64,000 bases of DNA from contig JAMPEU010000002.1 of the NCBI GenBank assembly GCA_023664865.1, positions 172,092 to 236,091 on the forward strand. Reading direction: 5' to 3'. This stretch comes from Butyrivibrio sp. Lineage in GTDB: Bacteria > Bacillota > Clostridia > Lachnospirales > Lachnospiraceae. Position numbers and translations under genes: made by a program. Each line of letters starts with the position of its first letter. Position 1 is the stretch's first letter. The notes beneath the pieces were generated by a model. It did not search any database. It was given only the letters and a program-made list of their open reading frames with translations, and was not told the origin of the DNA. Below, piece by piece: positions 61,738 through 64,000 of the stretch.

Positions 61738-62955
61738 TTACGCCATTTTTACAACAAGCGTTATATAGAAACATTCATCACGAATATCAGCATATACCTC
61801 TCCGTTCATAAGCCCCATCAGCCTTTTGCATATGAAAAGCCCAAGCCCGTTGCCCTGCACCTTGTCCGCATTATTTCCACGATGAAAGCTCTCGAATATC
61901 TGCGGCAGCTCTTTCATTTCAAGAGTACAGCCTGTATTTGATACCGTAATAAGCTCACAGCCGTCCATTTTATCAAAGCTAATTTCAATTCGTCTGCCGT
62001 CACCGTATTTAATCGCATTTTCAATCAAATTTTGCAGACACTCTGCAAGACGGTCGGGATCGCAGGAAAGAATGCAGTCGTCATATTTCTGAATCACAAG
62101 CTCCGTTCCCGACATGGCAAGCTGGGGAGCATATCTCGCATCTATTTTTGCGATAATAACGCTTAAGAAAGCTTCGCCCTGTGTGACCTCAAAATTCATA
62201 AAGTCCTCGCTTGCCGCCTTTGTAATCTCACTGACAAAACGCTCTATCTCATCTGCGCGGGTATTGATACTCAAGGCAGCAGCACGTTGTTTTTCTTCGT
62301 CCTTATATAATCCTTTGGCAAGTGCTTTTGCATTGAGCTTAATCGCCGACAAAGGCGTTTTAATGTCATGGGAAAGGGAGAGCAGCAAGAGTTTTTTATC
62401 CCTCTGCAGCGTGATTTCTTTTTTGCGACTCTCCTCGATACTCTCACGCAAAAGATTCACACCCCATGTAAATTTTCCGAAGAAACGGCTTTTTTCCTCC
62501 GGTATCGGAACAGCAAGATTGCCTCTTGCAAGCTCCTGTGGAACATCGTTCAATCTGCCGAATGGCACGATTATATGTCTCCGGATATAATACAAAAGAC
62601 TGATTATCAGCATAAATAGCGCACCAAATACACAGTTTATAATCACAAGGCTGTGCTGTCCGCTTCCGACAGTATACTCCACACGATAGAGCGTACTGTC
62701 TGCTTCTATAATCAGATAATGCTCATCGGAGATGTACAGTTCACCATCATCAGCCCCCGACACCCCCGTAATATGAGGATATTTTTCAAGATCATAATTG
62801 CCTGTTTCTGATATTTCATCTGCAAGCCGTTTGGCTTCAACACGATACATTCCTTCACTACTATCTTTCACTCCTAAAAGATATATATTCAATATCGCCG
62901 TCAGCAAAAGAAATACAGTTATCACTACAATGCACAGTTTTCTGAAAGTCCTCAT
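61738..62955 (-). CDS. Sensor histidine kinase with extracellular domain
   Basis: 405 residues. Two membrane helices (about 7-28 and 100-122) enclose a 70-residue extracellular domain; HAMP, HisKA with His in LLLSLSHDIKTPLSAI, and HATPase with N-box LQNLIENAIKYG, G-box GNGLGLFICKRLM. The ATGA overlap with the regulator before it shows coupling. Together with the regulator and the truncated ABC ATPase it forms a third sensing and transport unit. The signal cannot be inferred. Confidence 0.93.
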   Translation of the reverse strand: MRTFRKLCIVVITVFLLLTAILNIYLLGVKDSSEGMYRVEAKRLADEISETGNYDLEKYPHITGVSGADDGELYISDEHYLIIEADSTLYRVEYTVGSGQHSLVIINCVFGALFMLIISLLYYIRRHIIVPFGRLNDVPQELARGNLAVPIPEEKSRFFGKFTWGVNLLRESIEESRKKEITLQRDKKLLLLSLSHDIKTPLSAIKLNAKALAKGLYKDEEKQRAAALSINTRADEIERFVSEITKAASEDFMNFEVTQGEAFLSVIIAKIDARYAPQLAMSGTELVIQKYDDCILSCDPDRLAECLQNLIENAIKYGDGRRIEISFDKMDGCELITVSNTGCTLEMKELPQIFESFHRGNNADKVQGNGLGLFICKRLMGLMNGEVYADIRDECFYITLVVKMA

Positions 62956-63614
62956 ACAAACTTATACCCCACGCCCCAAATAGTAAGCAAACGCTTTGCA
63001 TTTTTAGGATCATCACCTAACTTCTGGCGAAGGCGGTTGATATGCACATGAAGCGTTTGCAGTTCCGAATCGCTGTCGCTGCCCCAGACAGTGTTAAACA
63101 GATATTCCTTTTTTAGAGTTTTGCCCTGATTCTCAAGCAGAAGCGCTAACAAGTCAAATTCCTTTGCAGGCAGTTCCACATCTTTTCCGTCGATTAGCGC
63201 TGTTTTATCTACAAGATTAAGTGTCACACCGTCCGCTGACAATATATCGCGCTGATACCGCCGTTTGAATATCCCCTTGATTTTAGCGATAAGAATATCA
63301 ATATCATAGGGCTTTTCAATATAATCGTCAGCGCCGAGGTCAAAGCCGTTTATCTTATCCTCCTTGTCTGTCCTTGAACTTACAATCAGTATAGGAGTAT
63401 CCGCATTTTCCCGAAGTTTAGAGCAGACCGCAAATCCGTTCACATCGGGGAGATTGATGTCAAGCACCACAAGCCTTGCACCATATCGTTCAAAGAGCTG
63501 CACGGCACGCTCACCACTGTCCACGCTTGATACAATATAGCCCTCGTTACGCAGGAAGTCGGTCAGCAAGCTTGCTAGTTCCTTATCGTCTTCTACTATC
63601 AGAATATCGGTCAT
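62952..63614 (-). CDS. OmpR-family response regulator
   Basis: 220 residues. Receiver with IVEDDKELA, phospho-acceptor in VVLDINLPDVNG and EKPYDIDILI, then a winged helix (about 122-218; VHINRLRQKLGDDPKNAKRL, GVGYKF). It follows the ABC ATPase gene by 51 bases and leads into the histidine kinase with a 4-base overlap. Confidence 0.94.
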   Translation of the reverse strand: MTDILIVEDDKELASLLTDFLRNEGYIVSSVDSGERAVQLFERYGARLVVLDINLPDVNGFAVCSKLRENADTPILIVSSRTDKEDKINGFDLGADDYIEKPYDIDILIAKIKGIFKRRYQRDILSADGVTLNLVDKTALIDGKDVELPAKEFDLLALLLENQGKTLKKEYLFNTVWGSDSDSELQTLHVHINRLRQKLGDDPKNAKRLLTIWGVGYKFV

Positions 63615-63665
63615 AAGATTACCTCCTACAAGTCTTGTACCATATCATCTAAGATTTAGCAAGTA

Positions 63666-64000
63666 TTACCAGCCTTGTTCCATAAGCCAGTTATTCAGTT
63701 CTCTTTCACGGTCACGAAGCTCCTTATCGCCGCCGTCAAAGTGTCCCATTTCTTTTTCACCGACAATCCCGCCGTCCACAAGGTAAAGCACCCGGCTGCA
63801 CTTGGCGGCAACTTTCGGGTCGTGGGTTACGCACATGATTGTCGTACCGTCACGGTTTAAGGAAAGTAGCTCATTCATGACCTCATCGGAGCTTTTACGG
63901 TTAAGGGCGCCTGTCGGCTCATCGGCAAAGATCATCTTAGGATTATTTATCATACTGCGGCAGATACAAGCCCTCTGAAGCTGTCCGCCCGACACCTCGT
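63666..64000 (-). CDS. ABC transporter ATP-binding protein, C-terminal part (cut by window edge)
   Basis: The frame runs off the right edge. Signature VSGGQLQRACICRSMI, Walker B MIFADEPTGALN and H-loop VTHDPK are visible, followed by the LYLVDGGIVGE end typical of the MacB/BceA class that works with FtsX permeases. Its C-terminus (ELRDRERELNNWLMEQGW) is a charged helix extension. It precedes the regulator and kinase genes and belongs to the same probable operon; the permease should lie to the right. Confidence 0.9.
   Translation of the reverse strand, partial: EVSGGQLQRACICRSMINNPKMIFADEPTGALNRKSSDEVMNELLSLNRDGTTIMCVTHDPKVAAKCSRVLYLVDGGIVGEKEMGHFDGGDKELRDRERELNNWLMEQGW

Overview
The window looks like a chromosomal segment of an anaerobic, low-to-mid GC Firmicute, most probably a Lachnospiraceae or related Clostridia species. 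Support: an S-box (SAM-I) riboswitch on metK, a dusB-greA-lysS type operon holding a class I lysyl-tRNA synthetase, a SleB-type cell-wall hydrolase with SH3 domains, a cluster-typical DUF6145-like protein beside birA, PadR/DUF2812, MBOAT/DHHW and DUF4422 genes, and AGGAGG-type ribosome sites. No phage, insertion sequence, CRISPR array, rRNA or tRNA gene was recognised.

Layout. 0-21.5 kb is almost entirely minus-strand housekeeping: a GH42 beta-galactosidase cut by the left edge, lysS (class I), greA, an unknown gene, dusB, a DUF6145-like gene, birA, argF, an SPFH/NfeD pair, a SleB-like hydrolase, proC, a SpoU methyltransferase, pfkA, dnaE, metK (riboswitch), murA and an M23 peptidase. 21.8-28.1 kb (plus) is a response regulator/short-loop histidine kinase plus ABC exporter module of the antimicrobial-peptide-sensing type, then a Y-family polymerase. 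28-32.6 kb has a tail-anchored coiled-coil protein with 11-residue repeats, an SGNH lipoprotein, a small alarmone synthetase, a small conserved protein and a hemolysin III-like membrane protein. 32.7-38 kb is carbohydrate metabolism (GH31 with a CBM6-like tail, galE, a UDP-sugar pyrophosphorylase). 38.3-44.5 kb has CDF and MATE transporters, a DUF4422 glycosyltransferase and a DHHW/MBOAT polysaccharide O-acetylation pair. 44.8-57.1 kb carries PadR/DUF2812, a large lipoprotein, HRDC and OGG1-like genes, a CZB chemoreceptor, a kinase-ParB-like fusion, Sua5, an ECF sigma/DUF4179 pair, an SDR/esterase pair, an XRE membrane regulator and an SRPBCC protein. 57.1-64 kb holds a GNAT toxin-antitoxin pair, a BcrAB-like ABC exporter with its two-component system, and a second two-component system beside a truncated ABC ATPase.

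The most striking signal is not a protein. Two families of intergenic palindromes recur. Family A (four copies, 87-90 bp: 5181, 12066, 35623, 40693) keeps a fixed apical sequence and fixed ends while the stem bases change in compensating pairs; all four present the same strand relative to a gene that ends just before them. Family B (three copies, 153-179 bp: 16792, 21579, 44628) has 24-45 bp near-perfect arms whose sequence differs between copies around a conserved, itself foldable core; a 26-bp core-less palindrome at 45786 resembles its arms. These look like structured RNAs or small palindromic mobile elements under selection for folding. A third structured region lies in the leader of the UDP-sugar pyrophosphorylase gene (38037-38190).
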